64,000 nt of DNA, from positions 6,270,229 through 6,334,228 of the forward strand of contig OX459110.1 in NCBI GenBank assembly GCA_949775045.1, in the 5' to 3' direction. A model generated the notes under the pieces. It worked only from the letters and a program-made list of their open reading frames with translations. It ran no database searches and was not told where the DNA came from. The DNA is from Metridium senile (taxonomy: Eukaryota > Cnidaria > Anthozoa > Actiniaria > Metridiidae). Below are positions 12,455 to 25,899 of the stretch, in pieces; the first letter of the stretch is position 1; the number at the start of each line of letters is the position of its first letter. The position numbers and the translations under genes were made by a program.

Positions 12455-15370
12455 CTTTTTGACACATTTTCAGATCACCCTATAGGGCATATTGCATTCT
12501 GGGTAGGATTTTGTAGTTTTTTCTAAATAAAATCTTGCGCATGTATCAAAATGCTCTAATATTCTCAGACATTACTCACAGGGTCTAGGCGAAAATTTTG
12601 AGCTGAAAACCCCGATCTTTTTGACACATTTTCAGATCACTCTATAGGGCATATTGCATTCTGGGTAGGATTTTGTAGTTTTTTCTAAATGAAATCTTGC
12701 ACATTTATCAGAATGCTCTAATATTCTCAGACATTACTCACAGGGTCTAGGCAAAAATTTTGTGCCGAAAACCCCGATCTTTTTGACACATTTTTACATC
12801 ACCCTATAGGACATATTGCATTCTGGGTAGGATTTTGTAGTTTTTTCTAAATAAAATCTTGCGCATGTATCAGAATGCTCTAATATTCTCAGACATTACT
12901 CACAGGGTCTAGGCAAAAATTTTGTGCCGAAAACTCCGATCTTTTTGACACATTTTTACATCACCCTATAGGACATATTGCATTCTGGACAGGATTTTGT
13001 AGTTTTTTCTAAATAAAATCTTGCGCATGTATCAGAATGCTCTAATATTCTCAGACATTACTCACAGGGTCTAGGCGAAACTTTTGTGCCGAAAACCCCG
13101 ATCTTTTTGACACAGTTTCAGATCACCCTATAGGGCATATTGCATTCCGGGTAGGATTTTGTAGTTTTTTCAAAATAAAATCTTGCGCATGTATCAGAAT
13201 GCTCTAATATTCTCAGACATTACTCACAGGGTCTAGGCGAAACTTTTGTGCCGAAAACCCCGATCTTTTTGACACATTTTCAGATCACCCTATAGGGCAT
13301 ATTGCATTCTGGGTAGGATTTTGTAGTTTTTTCTAAATAAAATCTTGCGCATGTATCAGAATGCTCTAATATTCTCAGACATTACTCACAGGGTCTAGGC
13401 GAAACTTTTGTGCCGAAAACCCCGATCTTTTTGACACATTTTCAGATCACCCTATAGGGCATATTGCATTCTGGGTAGGATTTTGTAGTTTTTTCTAAAT
13501 AAAATCTTGCGCATGTATCAGAATGCTCTAATATTCTCAGACATTACTCACAGGGTCTAGGCGAAAATTTTGTGCCGAAAACCCCGAACTTTTTGACACA
13601 TTTTCAGATCACCCTATAGGGCATATTGCATTCTGGGTAGGATTTTGTAGTTTTTTCTAAATAAAATCTTGCGCATGTATCAGAATGCTCTAATATTCTC
13701 AGACATTACTCACAGGGTCTAGGCGAAAATTTTGAGCTGAAAACCCCGATCTTTTTGACACATTTTCAGATCACTCTATAGGGCATATTGCATTCTGGGT
13801 AGGATTTTGTAGTTTTTTCTAAATGAAATCTTGCACATTTATCAGAATGCTCTAATATTCTCAGACATTACTCACAGGGTCTAGGCAAAAATTTTGTGCC
13901 GAAAACCCCGATCTTTTTGACACATTTTTACATCACCCTATAGGACATATTGCATTCTGGGTAGGATTTTGTAGTTTTTTCTAAATAAAATCTTGCGCAT
14001 GTATCAGAATGCTCTAATATTCTCAGACATTACTCACAGGGTCTAGGCAAAAATTTTGTGCCGAAAACTCCGATCTTTTTGACACATTTTTACATCACCC
14101 TATAGGACATATTGCATTCTGGACAGGATTTTGTAGTTTTTTCTAAATAAAATCTTGCGCATGTATCAGAATGCTCTAATATTCTCAGACATTACTCACA
14201 GGGTCTAGGCGAAACTTTTGTGCCGAAAACCCCGATCTTTTTGACACATTTTCAGATCACCCTATAGGGCATATTGCATTCCGGGTAGGATTTTGTAGTT
14301 TTTTCTAAATAAAATCTTGCGCATGTATCAGAATGCTCTAATATTCTCAGACATTACTCACAGGGTCTAGGCGAAACTTTTGTGCCGAAAATCCCGATCT
14401 TTTTGACACATTTTCAGATCACCCTATAGGGCATATTGCATTCTGGGTAGGATTTTGTAGTTTTTTCTAAATAAAATCTTGCGCATGTATCAGAATGCTC
14501 TAATATTCTCAGACATTACTCACAGGGTCTAGGCGAAAATTTTGTGCCGAAAACCCCGAACTTTTTGACACATTTTAAGATCACCCTATAGGGCATATTG
14601 CATTCTGGGTAGGATTTTGTAGTTTTTTCTAAATAAAATCTTGCGCATGTATCAGAATGCTCTAATATTCTCAGACATTACTCACAGGGTCTAGGCGAAA
14701 CTTTTGTGCCGAAAACCCCGATCTTTTTGACACATTTTCAGATCACCCTATAGGGCATATTGCATTCTGTGTAGGATTTTGTAGTTTTTTCTAAATAAAA
14801 TCTTGCGCATGTATCAGAATGCTCTAATATTCTCAGACATTACTCACAGGGTCTAGGCGAAACTTTTGTGCCGAAAACCCCGATCTTTTTGACACATTTT
14901 CAGATCACCCTATAGGGCATATTGCATTCTGGGTAGGATTTTGTAGTTTTTTCTAAATAAAATCTTGCGCATGTATCAGAATGCTCTAATATTCTCAGAC
15001 ATTACTCACAGGGTCTAAGCGAAAATTTTGTGCCGAAAACCCCGATCTTTTTGACACATTTTCTGATCACCCTATAGGGCATATTGCATTCTGGGTAGGA
15101 TTTTGTAGTTTTTTCTAAATAAAATCTTGCGCATGTATCAGAATGCTCTAATATTCTCAGACATTACTCACAGTGTCTAGTCGAAACTTTTGTGCCGAAA
15201 ACCCCGATCTTTTTGACACATTTTCAGATCACCCTATAGGGCATATTGCATTCTGGGTAGGATTTTGTAGTTTTTTCTAAATAAAATCTTGCGCATGTAT
15301 CAGAATGCTCTAATATTCTCAGACATTACTCACAGGGTCTAAGCGAAAATTTTGTGCCGAAAACCCCGAT
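12455..15370 (+). repeat. 2,916-bp higher-order repeat (18-mer), copy 1
   Basis: This is the first of two adjacent 18-monomer blocks. Private markers repeated at exactly +2,916 are CAAAATG (12,547), CACAGTTTCAG (13,111), CATTCCGGG (13,143 and 14,277), TTTTCAAAATAAAATC (near 13,168), AAAATCCC (14,388), TTTTAAGATC (14,573), CTGTGTAGG (14,767), TTTTCTGATC (near 15,059) and CAGTGTCTAGTCG (15,171). W then S monomers occur at 12.6-13.0 and 13.7-14.1 kb, themselves 1,134 bp apart. The left limit lies between a mismatch at 12,454 and the first shared private base at 12,549. Confidence 0.92.
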
Positions 15371-18286
15371 CTTTTTGACACATTTTCAGATCACCCTATA
15401 GGGCATATTGCATTCTGGGTAGGATTTTGTAGTTTTTTCTAAATAAAATCTTGCGCATGTATCAAAATGCTCTAATATTCTCAGACATTACTCACAGGGT
15501 CTAGGCGAAAATTTTGAGCTGAAAACCCCGATCTTTTTGACACATTTTCAGATCACTCTATAGGGCATATTGCATTCTGGGTAGGATTTTGTAGTTTTTT
15601 CTAAATGAAATCTTGCACATTTATCAGAATGCTCTAATATTCTCAGACATTACTCACAGGGTCTAGGCAAAAATTTTGTGCCGAAAACCCCGATCTTTTT
15701 GACACATTTTTACATCACCCTATAGGACATATTGCATTCTGGGTAGGATTTTGTAGTTTTTTCTAAATAAAATCTTGCGCATGTATCAGAATGCTCTAAT
15801 ATTCTCAGACATTACTCACAGGGTCTAGGCAAAAATTTTGTGCCGAAAACTCCGATCTTTTTGACACATTTTTACATCACCCTATAGGACATATTGCATT
15901 CTGGACAGGATTTTGTAGTTTTTTCTAAATAAAATCTTGCGCATGTATCAGAATGCTCTAATATTCTCAGACATTACTCACAGGGTCTAGGCGAAACTTT
16001 TGTGCCGAAAACCCCGATCTTTTTGACACAGTTTCAGATCACCCTATAGGGCATATTGCATTCCGGGTAGGATTTTGTAGTTTTTTCAAAATAAAATCTT
16101 AAGCATGTATCAGAATGCTCTAATATTCTCAGACATTACTCACAGGGTCTAGGCGAAACTTTTGTGCCGAAAACCCCGATCTTTTTGACACATTTTCAGA
16201 TCACCCTATAGGGCATATTGCATTCTGGGTAGGATTTTGTAGTTTTTTCTAAATAAAATCTTGCGCATGTATCAGAATGCTCTAATATTCTCAGACATTA
16301 CTCACAGGGTCTAGGCGAAACTTTTGTGCCGAAAACCCCGATCTTTTTGACACATTTTCAGATCACCCTATAGGGCATATTGCATTCTGGGTAGGATTTT
16401 GTAGTTTTTTCTAAATAAAATCTTGCGCATGTATCAGAATGCTCTAATATTCTCAGACATTACTCACAGGGTCTAGGCGAAAATTTTGTGCCGAAAACCC
16501 CGAACTTTTTGACACATTTTCAGATCACCCTATAGGGCATATTGCATTCTGGGTAGGATTTTGTAGTTTTTTCTAAATAAAATCTTGCGCATGTATCAGA
16601 ATGCTCTAATATTCTCAGACATTACTCACAGGGTCTAGGCGAAAATTTTGAGCTGAAAACCCCGATCTTTTTGACACATTTTCAGATCACTCTATAGGGC
16701 ATATTGCATTCTGGGTAGGATTTTGTAGTTTTTTCTAAATGAAATCTTGCACATTTATCAGAATGCTCTAATATTCTCAGACATTACTCACAGGGTCTAG
16801 GCAAAAATTTTGTGCCGAAAACCCCGATCTTTTTGACACATTTTTACATCACCCTATAGGACATATTGCATTCTGGGTAGGATTTTGTAGTTTTTTCTAA
16901 ATAAAATCTTGCGCATGTATCAGAATGCTCTAATATTCTCAGACATTACTCACAGGGTCTAGGCAAAAATTTTGTGCCGAAAACTCCGATCTTTTTGACA
17001 CATTTTTACATCACCCTATAGGACATATTGCATTCTGGACAGGATTTTGTAGTTTTTTCTAAATAAAATCTTGCGCATGTATCAGAATGCTCTAATATTC
17101 TCAGACATTACTCACAGGGTCTAGGCGAAACTTTTGTGCCGAAAACCCCGATCTTTTTGACACATTTTCAGATCACCCTATAGGGCATATTGCATTCCGG
17201 GTAGGATTTTGTAGTTTTTTCTAAATAAAATCTTGCGCATGTATCAGAATGCTCTAATATTCTCAGACATTACTCACAGGGTCTAGGCGAAACTTTTGTG
17301 CCGAAAATCCCGATCTTTTTGACACATTTTCAGATCACCCTATAGGGCATATTGCATTCTGGGTAGGATTTTGTAGTTTTTTCTAAATAAAATCTTGCGC
17401 ATGTATCAGAATGCTCTAATATTCTCAGACATTACTCACAGGGTCTAGGCGAAAATTTTGTGCCGAAAACCCCGAACTTTTTGACACATTTTAAGATCAC
17501 CCTATAGGGCATATTGCATTCTGGGTAGGATTTTGTAGTTTTTTCTAAATAAAATCTTGCGCATGTATCAGAATGCTCTAATATTCTCAGACATTACTCA
17601 CAGGGTCTAGGCGAAACTTTTGTGCCGAAAACCCCGATCTTTTTGACACATTTTCAGATCACCCTATAGGGCATATTGCATTCTGTGTAGGATTTTGTAG
17701 TTTTTTCTAAATAAAATCTTGCGCATGTATCAGAATGCTCTAATATTCTCAGACATTACTCACAGGGTCTAGGCGAAACTTTTGTGCCGAAAACCCCGAT
17801 CTTTTTGACACATTTTCAGATCACCCTATAGGGCATATTGCATTCTGGGTAGGATTTTGTAGTTTTTTCTAAATAAAATCTTGCGCATGTATCAGAATGC
17901 TCTAATATTCTCAGACATTACTCACAGGGTCTAAGCGAAAATTTTGTGCCGAAAACCCCGATCTTTTTGACACATTTTCTGATCACCCTATAGGGCATAT
18001 TGCATTCTGGGTAGGATTTTGTAGTTTTTTCTAAATAAAATCTTGCGCATGTATCAGAATGCTCTAATATTCTCAGACATTACTCACAGTGTCTAGTCGA
18101 AACTTTTGTGCCGAAAACCCCGATCTTTTTGACACATTTTCAGATCACCCTATAGGGCATATTGCATTCTGGGTAGGATTTTGTAGTTTTTTCTAAATAA
18201 AATCTTGCGCATGTATCAGAATGCTCTAATATTCTCAGACATTACTCACAGGGTCTAAGCGAAAATTTTGTGCCGAAAACCCCGAT
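15371..18286 (+). repeat. 2,916-bp higher-order repeat (18-mer), copy 2
   Basis: This is a near-identical copy of the preceding 2,916 bp. Markers sit at 15,463, 16,027, 16,059 and 17,193, 17,304, 17,489, 17,683, 17,975 and 18,087. A private difference is a double substitution at 16,101-16,102 (CTTAAGCATG for CTTGCGCATG). The match ends between about 18,290 and 18,380, where copy 1 begins again with CAAAATG but this region has CAGAATG. Confidence 0.92.
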
Positions 18287-21200
18287 CTTTTTGACACATT
18301 TTCAGATCACCCTATAGGGCATATTGCATTCTGGGTAGGATTTTGTAGTTTTTTCTAAATAAAATCTTGCGCATGTATCAGAATGCTCTAATATTCTCAG
18401 ACATTACTCACAGGGTCTAGGCGAAAATTTTGTGCCGAAAACCCCGAACTTTTTGACACATTTTAAGATCACCCTATAGGGCATATTGCATTCTGGGTAG
18501 GATTTTGTAGTTTTTTCTAAATAAAATCTTGCGCATGTATCAGAATGCTCTAATATTCTCAGACATTACTCACAGGGTCTAGGCGAAACTTTTGTGCCGA
18601 AAACCCCGATCTTTTTGACACATTTTCAGATCACCCTATAGGGCATATTGCATTCTGTGTAGGATTTTGTAGTTTTTTCTAAATAAAATCTTGCGCATGT
18701 ATCAGAATGCTCTAATATTCTCAGACATTACTCACAGGGTCTAGGCGAAACTTTTGTGCCGAAAACCCCGATCTTTTTGACACATTTTCAGATCACCCTA
18801 TAGGGCATATTGCATTCTGGGTAGGATTTTGTAGTTTTTTCTAAATAAAATCTTGCGCATGTATCAGAATGCTCTAATATTCTCAGACATTACTCACAGG
18901 GTCTAGGCGAAACTTTTGTGCCGAAAACCCCGAACTTTTTGACACATTTTAAGATCACCCTATAGGGCATATTGCATTCTGGGTAGGATTTTGTAGTTTT
19001 TTCTAAATAAAATCTTGCGCATGTATCAGAATGCTCTAATATTCTCAGACATTACTCACAGGGTCTAGGCGAAACTTTTGTGCCGAAAACCCCGATCTTT
19101 TTGACACATTTTCAGATCACCCTATAGGGCATATTGCATTCTGTGTAGGATTTTGTAGTTTTTTCTAAATAAAATCTTGCGCATGTATCAGAATGCTCTA
19201 ATATTCTCAGACATTACTCACAGGGTCTAGGCGAAACTTTTGTGCCGAAAACCCCGATCTTTTTGACACATTTTCAGATCACCCTATAGGGCATATTGCA
19301 TTCTGGGTAGGATTTTGTAGTTTTTTCTAAATAAAATCTTGCGCATGTATCAGAATGCTCTAATATTCTCAGACATTACTCACAGGGTCTAAGCGAAAAT
19401 TTTGTGCCGAAAACCCGATCTTTTTGACACATTTTCTGATCACCCTATAGGGCATATTGCATTCTGGGTAGGATTTTGTAGTTTTTTCTAAATAAAATCT
19501 TGCGCATGTATCAGAATGCTCTAATATTCTCAGACATTACTCACAGTGTCTAGTCGAAACTTTTGTGCCGAAAACCCCGATCTTTTTGACACATTTTCAG
19601 ATCACCCTATAGGGCATATTGCATTCTGGGTAGGATTTTGTAGTTTTTTCTAAATAAAATCTTGCGCATGTATCAGAATGCTCTAATATTCTCAGACATT
19701 ACTCACAGGGTCTAGGCGAAACGTTTGTGCCGAAAACCCCGATCTTTTTGACACATTTTCAGATCACCCTATAGGGCATATTGCATTCTGGGTAGGATTT
19801 TGTAGTTTTTTCTAAATAAAATCTTGCGCATGTATCAGAATGCTCTAATATTCTCAGACATTACTCACAGGGTCTAAGCGAAAATTTTGTGCCGAAAACC
19901 CCGATCTTTTTGACACATTTTCAGATCACCCTATAGGGCATATTGCATTCTGGGTAGGATTTTGTAGTTTTTTCTAAATAAAATCTTGCGCATGTATCAG
20001 AATGCTCTAATATTCTCAGACATTACTCACAGGGTCTAGGCGAAAATTTTGTGCCGAAAACCCCGAACTTTTTGACACATTTTCTGATCACCCTATAGGG
20101 CATATTGCATTCTGGGTAGGATTTTGTAGTTTTTTCTAAATAAAATCTTGCGCATGTATCAGAATGCTCTAATATTCTCAGACATTACTCACAGGGTCTA
20201 GGCGAAAATTTTGTGCCGAAAACCCCGAACTTTTTGACACATTTTCAGATCACCCTATAGGGCATATTGCATTCTGGGTAGGATTTTGTAGTTTTTTCTA
20301 AATAAAATCTTGCGCATGTATCAGAATGCTCTAATATTCTCAGACATTACTCACAGGGTCTAAGCGAAAATTTTGTGCCGAAAACCCCGATCTTTTTGAC
20401 ACATTTTCAGATCACCCTATAGGGCATATTGCATTCTGGGTAGGATTTTGTAGTTTTTTCTAAATAAAATCTTGCGCATGTATCAGAATGCTCTAATATT
20501 CTCAGACATTACTCACAGGGTCTAGGCGAAAATTTTGTGCCGAAAACTCCGATCTTTTGGACACATTTTCAGATCACCCTATAGGGCATATTGCATTCTG
20601 GGTAGGATTTTGTAGTTTTTTCTAAATAAAATCTTGCGCATGTATCAGAATGCTCTAATATTCTCAGACATTACTCACAGGGTCTAAGCGAAAATTTTGT
20701 GCCGAAAACCCCGATCTTTTTGACACATTTTCAGATCACCCTATAGGGCATATTGCATTCTGGGTAGGATTTTGTAGTTTTTTCTAAATAAAATCTTGCG
20801 CATGTATCAGAATGCTCTAATATTCTCAGACATTACTCACAGGGTCTAGGCGAAAATTTTGTGCCGAAAACCCCGAACTTTTTGACACATTTTCAGATCA
20901 CCCTATAGGGCATATTGCATTCTGGGTAGGATTTTGTAGTTTTTTCTAAATAAAATCTTGCGCATGTATCAGAATGCTCTAATATTCTCAGACATTACTC
21001 ACAGGGTCTAGGCGAAAATTTTGTGCCGAAAACCCCGAACTTTTTGACACATTTTCAGATCACCCTATAGGGCATATTGCATTCTGGGTAGGATTTTGTA
21101 GTTTTTTCTAAATAAAATCTTGCGCATGTATCAGAATGCTCTAATATTCTCAGACATTACTCACAGGGTCTAGGCGAAACTTTTGTGCCGAAAACCCCGA

Positions 21201-21415
21201 TCTTTTTGACACATTTTCAGATCACCCTATAGGGCATATTGCATTCTGGGTAGGATTTTGTAGTTTTTTCTAAATAAAATCTTGCGCATGTATCAGAATG
21301 CTCTAATATTCTCTGACATTACTCACAGGGTCAAAGCGAAAATTTTATGCCGAAAACCCCGATCTTTTTGACACATTTTCAGATCACCCTATAGGGCATA
21401 TTGCATTCTGGGTAG
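18287..21415 (+). repeat. 486/972-bp repeat units and transition zone
   Basis: TTTTAAGATC recurs at 17,489, 18,461 and 18,947 (972 then 486 bp), and CTGTGTAGG follows the same spacing. CAGTGTCTAGTCG appears again at 19,544, 1,457 bp after 18,087, because one C is lost in AAAACCCGATC near 19,412. That is the only net length change between 2,080 and 21,415. After 19.6 kb types C, A and N alternate, with private changes CTTTTGGAC near 20,554 and CTCTGACATT near 21,311. A TCAAAGCG monomer with TTTTATGCCG starts near 21,331. Confidence 0.8.
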
Positions 21416-21527
21416 GATTTTGTAGTTTTTTCTAAATAAAATCTTGCGCATGTATCAGAATGCTCTAATATTCTCAGACATTACTCACAGGGTCTAGACG
21501 AAAATTTTGTGCGGAAAACCCCGATAG
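21416..21527 (+). repeat. X monomer: 112-bp unit with 50-bp deletion (copy 1)
   Basis: CCCCGAT is joined directly to AGGATTTTG at 21,525/21,526. The missing 50 bp are consensus 151-162 plus 1-38, or the same shifted by one T. The lost part holds the T5 tract, the palindrome and the ZNF143-like core. The monomer carries GTCTAGACG and a private GCGG. The one-base overlap (T) at the junction gives little microhomology. Confidence 0.95.
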
Positions 21528-24500
21528 GATTTTGTAGTTTTTTCTAAATAAAATCTTGCGCATGTATCAGAATGCTCTAATATTCTCAGACATTACTCAC
21601 AGGGTCTAGGCGAAAATTTTGAGCTGAAAACCCCGATCTTTTTGACACATTTTCAGATCACTCTATAGGGCATATTGCATTCTGGGTAGGAATTTGTAGT
21701 TTTTTCTAAATGAAATCTTGCACATTTATCAGAATGCTCTAATATTCTCAGACATTACTCACAGGGTCTAGGCAAAAATTTTGTGCCGAAAACCCCGATC
21801 TTTTTGACACATTTTTACATCACCCTATAGGACATATTGCATTCTGGACAGGATTTTGTAGTTTTTTCTAAATAAAATCTTGCGCATGTATCAGAATGCT
21901 CTAATATTCTCAGACATTACTCACAGGGTCTAGGCGAAACTTTTGTGCCGAAAACCCCGATCTTTTTGACACATTTTCAGATCACCCTATAGGGCATATT
22001 GCATTCTGGGTAGGATTTTGTAGTTTTTTCTAAATAAAATCTTGCGCATGTATCAGAATGCTCTAATAATCTCAGACATTACTCACAGGGTCTAAGCGAA
22101 AATTTTGTGCCGAAAACCCCGATCTTTTTGACACATTTTCAGATCACCCTATAGGGCATATTGCATTCTGGGTAGGATTTTGTAGTTTTTTCTAAATAAA
22201 ATCTTGCGCATGTATCAGAATGCTCTAATATTCTCAGACATTACTCACAGGGTCTAGGCGAAAATTTTGTGCCGAAAACCCCGAACTTTTTGACACATTT
22301 TCAGATCACCCTATAGGGCATATTGCATTCTGGGTAGGATTTTGTAGTTTTTTCTAAATAAAATCTTGCGCATGTATCAGAATGCTCTAATATTCTCAGA
22401 CATTACTCACAGGGTCTAGGCGAAACTTTTGTGCCGAAAACCCCGATCTTTTTGACACATTTTCAGATCACCCTATAGGGCATATTGCATTCTGGGTAGG
22501 ATTTTGTAGTTTTTTCTAAATAAAATCTTGCGCATGGTTCAGAATGCTCTAATATTCTCAGACATTACTCACAGGGTCTAAGCGAAAATTTTTTTGCCGA
22601 AAACCCCGATCTTTTTGACACATTTTCAGATCACCCTATAGGGCATATTGCATTCTGGGTAGGATTTTGTAGTTTTTTCTAAATAAAATCTTGCGCATGT
22701 ATCAGAATGCTCTAATATTCTCAGACATTACTCACAGGGTCTAGGCGAAAATTTTGTGCCGAAAACCCCGAACTTTTTGACACATTTTCAGATCACCCTA
22801 TAGGGCATATTGCATTCTGGGTAGGATTTTGTAGTTTTTTCTAAATAAAATCTTGCGCATGTATCAGAATGCTCTAATATTCTCAGACATTACTCACAGG
22901 GTCTAAGCGAAAATTTTGTGCCGAAAACCCCGATCTTTTTGACACATTTTCAGATCACCCTATAGGGCATATTGCATTCTGGGTAGGATTTTGTAGTTTT
23001 TTCTAAATAAAATCTTGCGCATGTATCAGAATGCTCTAATATTCTCAGACATTACTCACAGGGTCTAGGCAAAAAGTTTGTGCCGAAAACCCCGAACTTT
23101 TTGACACATTTTCAGATCACCCTATAGGGCATATTGCATTCTGGGTAGGATTTTGTTTTTTTTTTCTAAATAAAATCTTGCACATGTATCAGAATGCTCT
23201 AATATTCTCAGACATTACTCACAGGATCTAGGCGAAACTTTTGTGCCGAAAACCCCGATCTTTTTGACACATTTTCAGATCACCCTATAGGGCATATTGC
23301 ATTCTGGGTAGGATTTTGTAGTTTTTTCTAAATAAAATCTTGCGCATGGTTCAGAATGCTCTAATATTCTCAGACATTACTCACAGGGTCTAAGCGAAAA
23401 TTTTGTGCCGAAAACCCCGATCTTTTTGACACATTTTCAGATCACCCTATAGGGCATATTGCATTCTGGGTAGGATTTTGTAGTTTTTTCTAAATAAAAT
23501 CTTGCGCATGTATCAGAATGCTCTAATATTCTCAGACATTACTCACAGGGTCTAGGCGAAAATTTTGTGCCGAAAACCCCGAACTTTTTGACACATTTTC
23601 AGATCACCCTATAGGGCATATTGCATTCTGGGTAGGATTTTGTAGTTTTTTCTAAATAAAATCTTGCGCATGTATCAGAATGCTCTAATATTCTCAGACA
23701 TTACTCACAGGGTCTAGGCGAAAATTTTGTGCCGAAAACCCCGATCTTTTTGACACATTTTCAGATCACCCTATAGGGCATATTGCATTCTGGGTAGGAT
23801 TTTGTAGTTTTTTCTAAATAAAATCTTGCGCATGTATCAGAATGCTCTAATATTCTCAGACATTACTCACAGGGTCTAAGCGAAAATTTTGTGCCGAACA
23901 CCCCGATCTTTTTGACACATTTTCAGATCACCCTATAGGGCATATTGCATTCTGGGTAGGATTTTGTAGTTTTTTCTAAATAAAATCTTGCGCATGTATC
24001 AGAATGCTCTAATATTCTCAGACATTACTCACAGGGTCTAGGCAAAAAGTTTGTGCCGAAAACCCCGAACTTTTTGACACATTTTCAGATCACCCTATAG
24101 GGCATATTGCATTCTGGGTAGGATTTTGTAGTTTTTTCTAAATAAAATCTTGCACATGTATCAGAATGCTCTAATATTCTCAGACATTACTCACAGGGTC
24201 TAGGCGAAACTTTTGTGCCGAAAACCCCGATCTTTTTGACACATTTTCAGATCACCCTATAGGGCATATTGCATTCTGGGTAGGATTTTGTAGTTTTTTC
24301 TAAATAAAAACTTGCGCATGGTTCAGAATGCTCTAATATTCTCAGACATTACTCACAGGGTCTAAGCGAAAATTTTGTGCCGAAAACCCCGATCTTTTTG
24401 ACACATTTTCAGATCACCCTATAGGGCATATTGCATTCAGGGTAGGATTTTGTAGTTTTTTCTAAATAAAATCTTGCGCATGTATCAGAATGCTCTAATA

Positions 24501-25899
24501 TTCTCAGACATTACTCACAGGGTCTAAGCGAAAATTTTGTGCCGAAAACCCCGATCTTTTTGACACATTTTCAGATCACCCTATAGGGCATATTGCATTC
24601 TGGGTAGGATTTTGTAGTTTTTTCTAAATAAAATCTTGCGCATGTATCAGAATGCTCTAATATTCTCAGACATTACTCACAGGGTCTAGGCAAAAAGTTT
24701 GTGCCGAAAACCCCGAACTTTTTGACACATTTTGAGATCACCCTATAGGGCATATTGCATTCTGGGTAGGATTTTGTAGTTTTTTCTAAATAAAATCTTG
24801 CACATGTATCAGAATGCTCTAATATTCTCAGACATTACTCACAGGGTCTAGGCAAAAAGTTTGTGCCGAAAACCCCGATCTTTTTGACACATTTTCAGAT
24901 CACCCTATAGGGCATATTGCATTCTGGGTAGAATTTGGTGGTTTTTCCTAAATAAAATCTTGCGCATGGTTCAGAATGCTCTAATATTCTCAGACATTAC
25001 TCACAGGGTCTAAGCGAAAATTTTGTGCCGAAAACCCCGATCTTTTTGACACATTTTCAGATCACCCTATAGGGCATATTGCATTCAGGGTAGGATTTTG
25101 TAGTTTTTTCTAAATAAAATCTTGCGCATGTATCAGAATGCTCTAATATTCTCAGACATTACTCACAGGGTCTAGGCAAAAAGTTTGTGCCGAAAACCCC
25201 GAACTTTTTGACACATTTTCAGATCACCCTATAGGGCATATTGCATTCTGGGTAGGATTTTGTAGTTTTTTCTAAATAAAATCTTGCACATGTATCAGAA
25301 TGCTCTAATATTCTCAGACATTACTCACAGGGTCTAGGCGAAACTTTTGTGCCGAAAACCCCGATCTTTTTGACACATTTTCAGATCACCCTATAGGGCA
25401 TATTGCATTCTGGGTAGGATTTTGTAGTTTTTTCTAAATAAAATCTTGCGCATGGTTCAGAATGCTCTAATATTCTCAGACATTACTCACAGGGTCTAAG
25501 CGAAAATTTTGTGCCGAAAACCCCGATCTTTTTGACACATTTTCAGATCACCCTATAGGGCATATTGCATTCAGGGTAGGATTTTGTAGTTTTTTCTAAA
25601 TAAAATCTTGCGCATGTATCAGAATGCTCTAATATTCTCAGACATTACTCACAGGGTCTAGGCGAAAATTTTGTGCCGAAAACCCCGAACTTTTTGACAC
25701 ATTTTCAGATCACCCTATAGGGCATATTGCATTCTGGGTAGGATTTTGTAGTTTTTTCTAAATAAAATCTTGCGCATGTATCAGAATGCTCTAATATTCT
25801 CAGACATTACTCACAGGGTCTAGGCGAAAATTTTGTGCCGAAAACCCCGAACTTTTTGACACATTTTCAGATCACCCTATAGGGCATATTGCATTCTTG
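21528..25899 (+). repeat. Mixed zone with GGTTCAG and GGCAAAAAGTTTG variants
   Basis: The X unit is followed by one W and one S monomer (21.6-21.9 kb, with GGACAGG), then C, A and N types. CATGGTTCAG recurs at about 22,536, 23,348, 24,320, 24,968 and 25,454. GGCAAAAAGTTTG recurs at about 23,071, 24,044, 24,692, 24,854 and 25,178. CATTCAGGG recurs at 24,434, 25,082 and 25,568. Spacings are 162, 324, 486, 648, 810 and 972, so short blocks were duplicated repeatedly. Two 1-bp T insertions lie near 22,590 and 23,155. Confidence 0.75.
24931..24950 (+). other. Cluster of four substitutions in 20 bp
   Basis: The segment normally reading GGATTTTGTAG and T6CTA here reads GAATTTGGTGG and TTTTTCCTA. 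The four changes are G to A, T to G, A to G and T to C. Elsewhere in the array this segment is nearly constant, apart from G to T in TTTTGTATTTTTTTC monomers and CAG variants. No other monomer shares the cluster. Confidence 0.85.

Noticed and set aside
12455..18286. Assembly artefact as the cause of long near-identical duplications
   Set aside because: The copies carry private differences and duplications of many sizes are nested, which favours real events. It cannot be excluded without reads.
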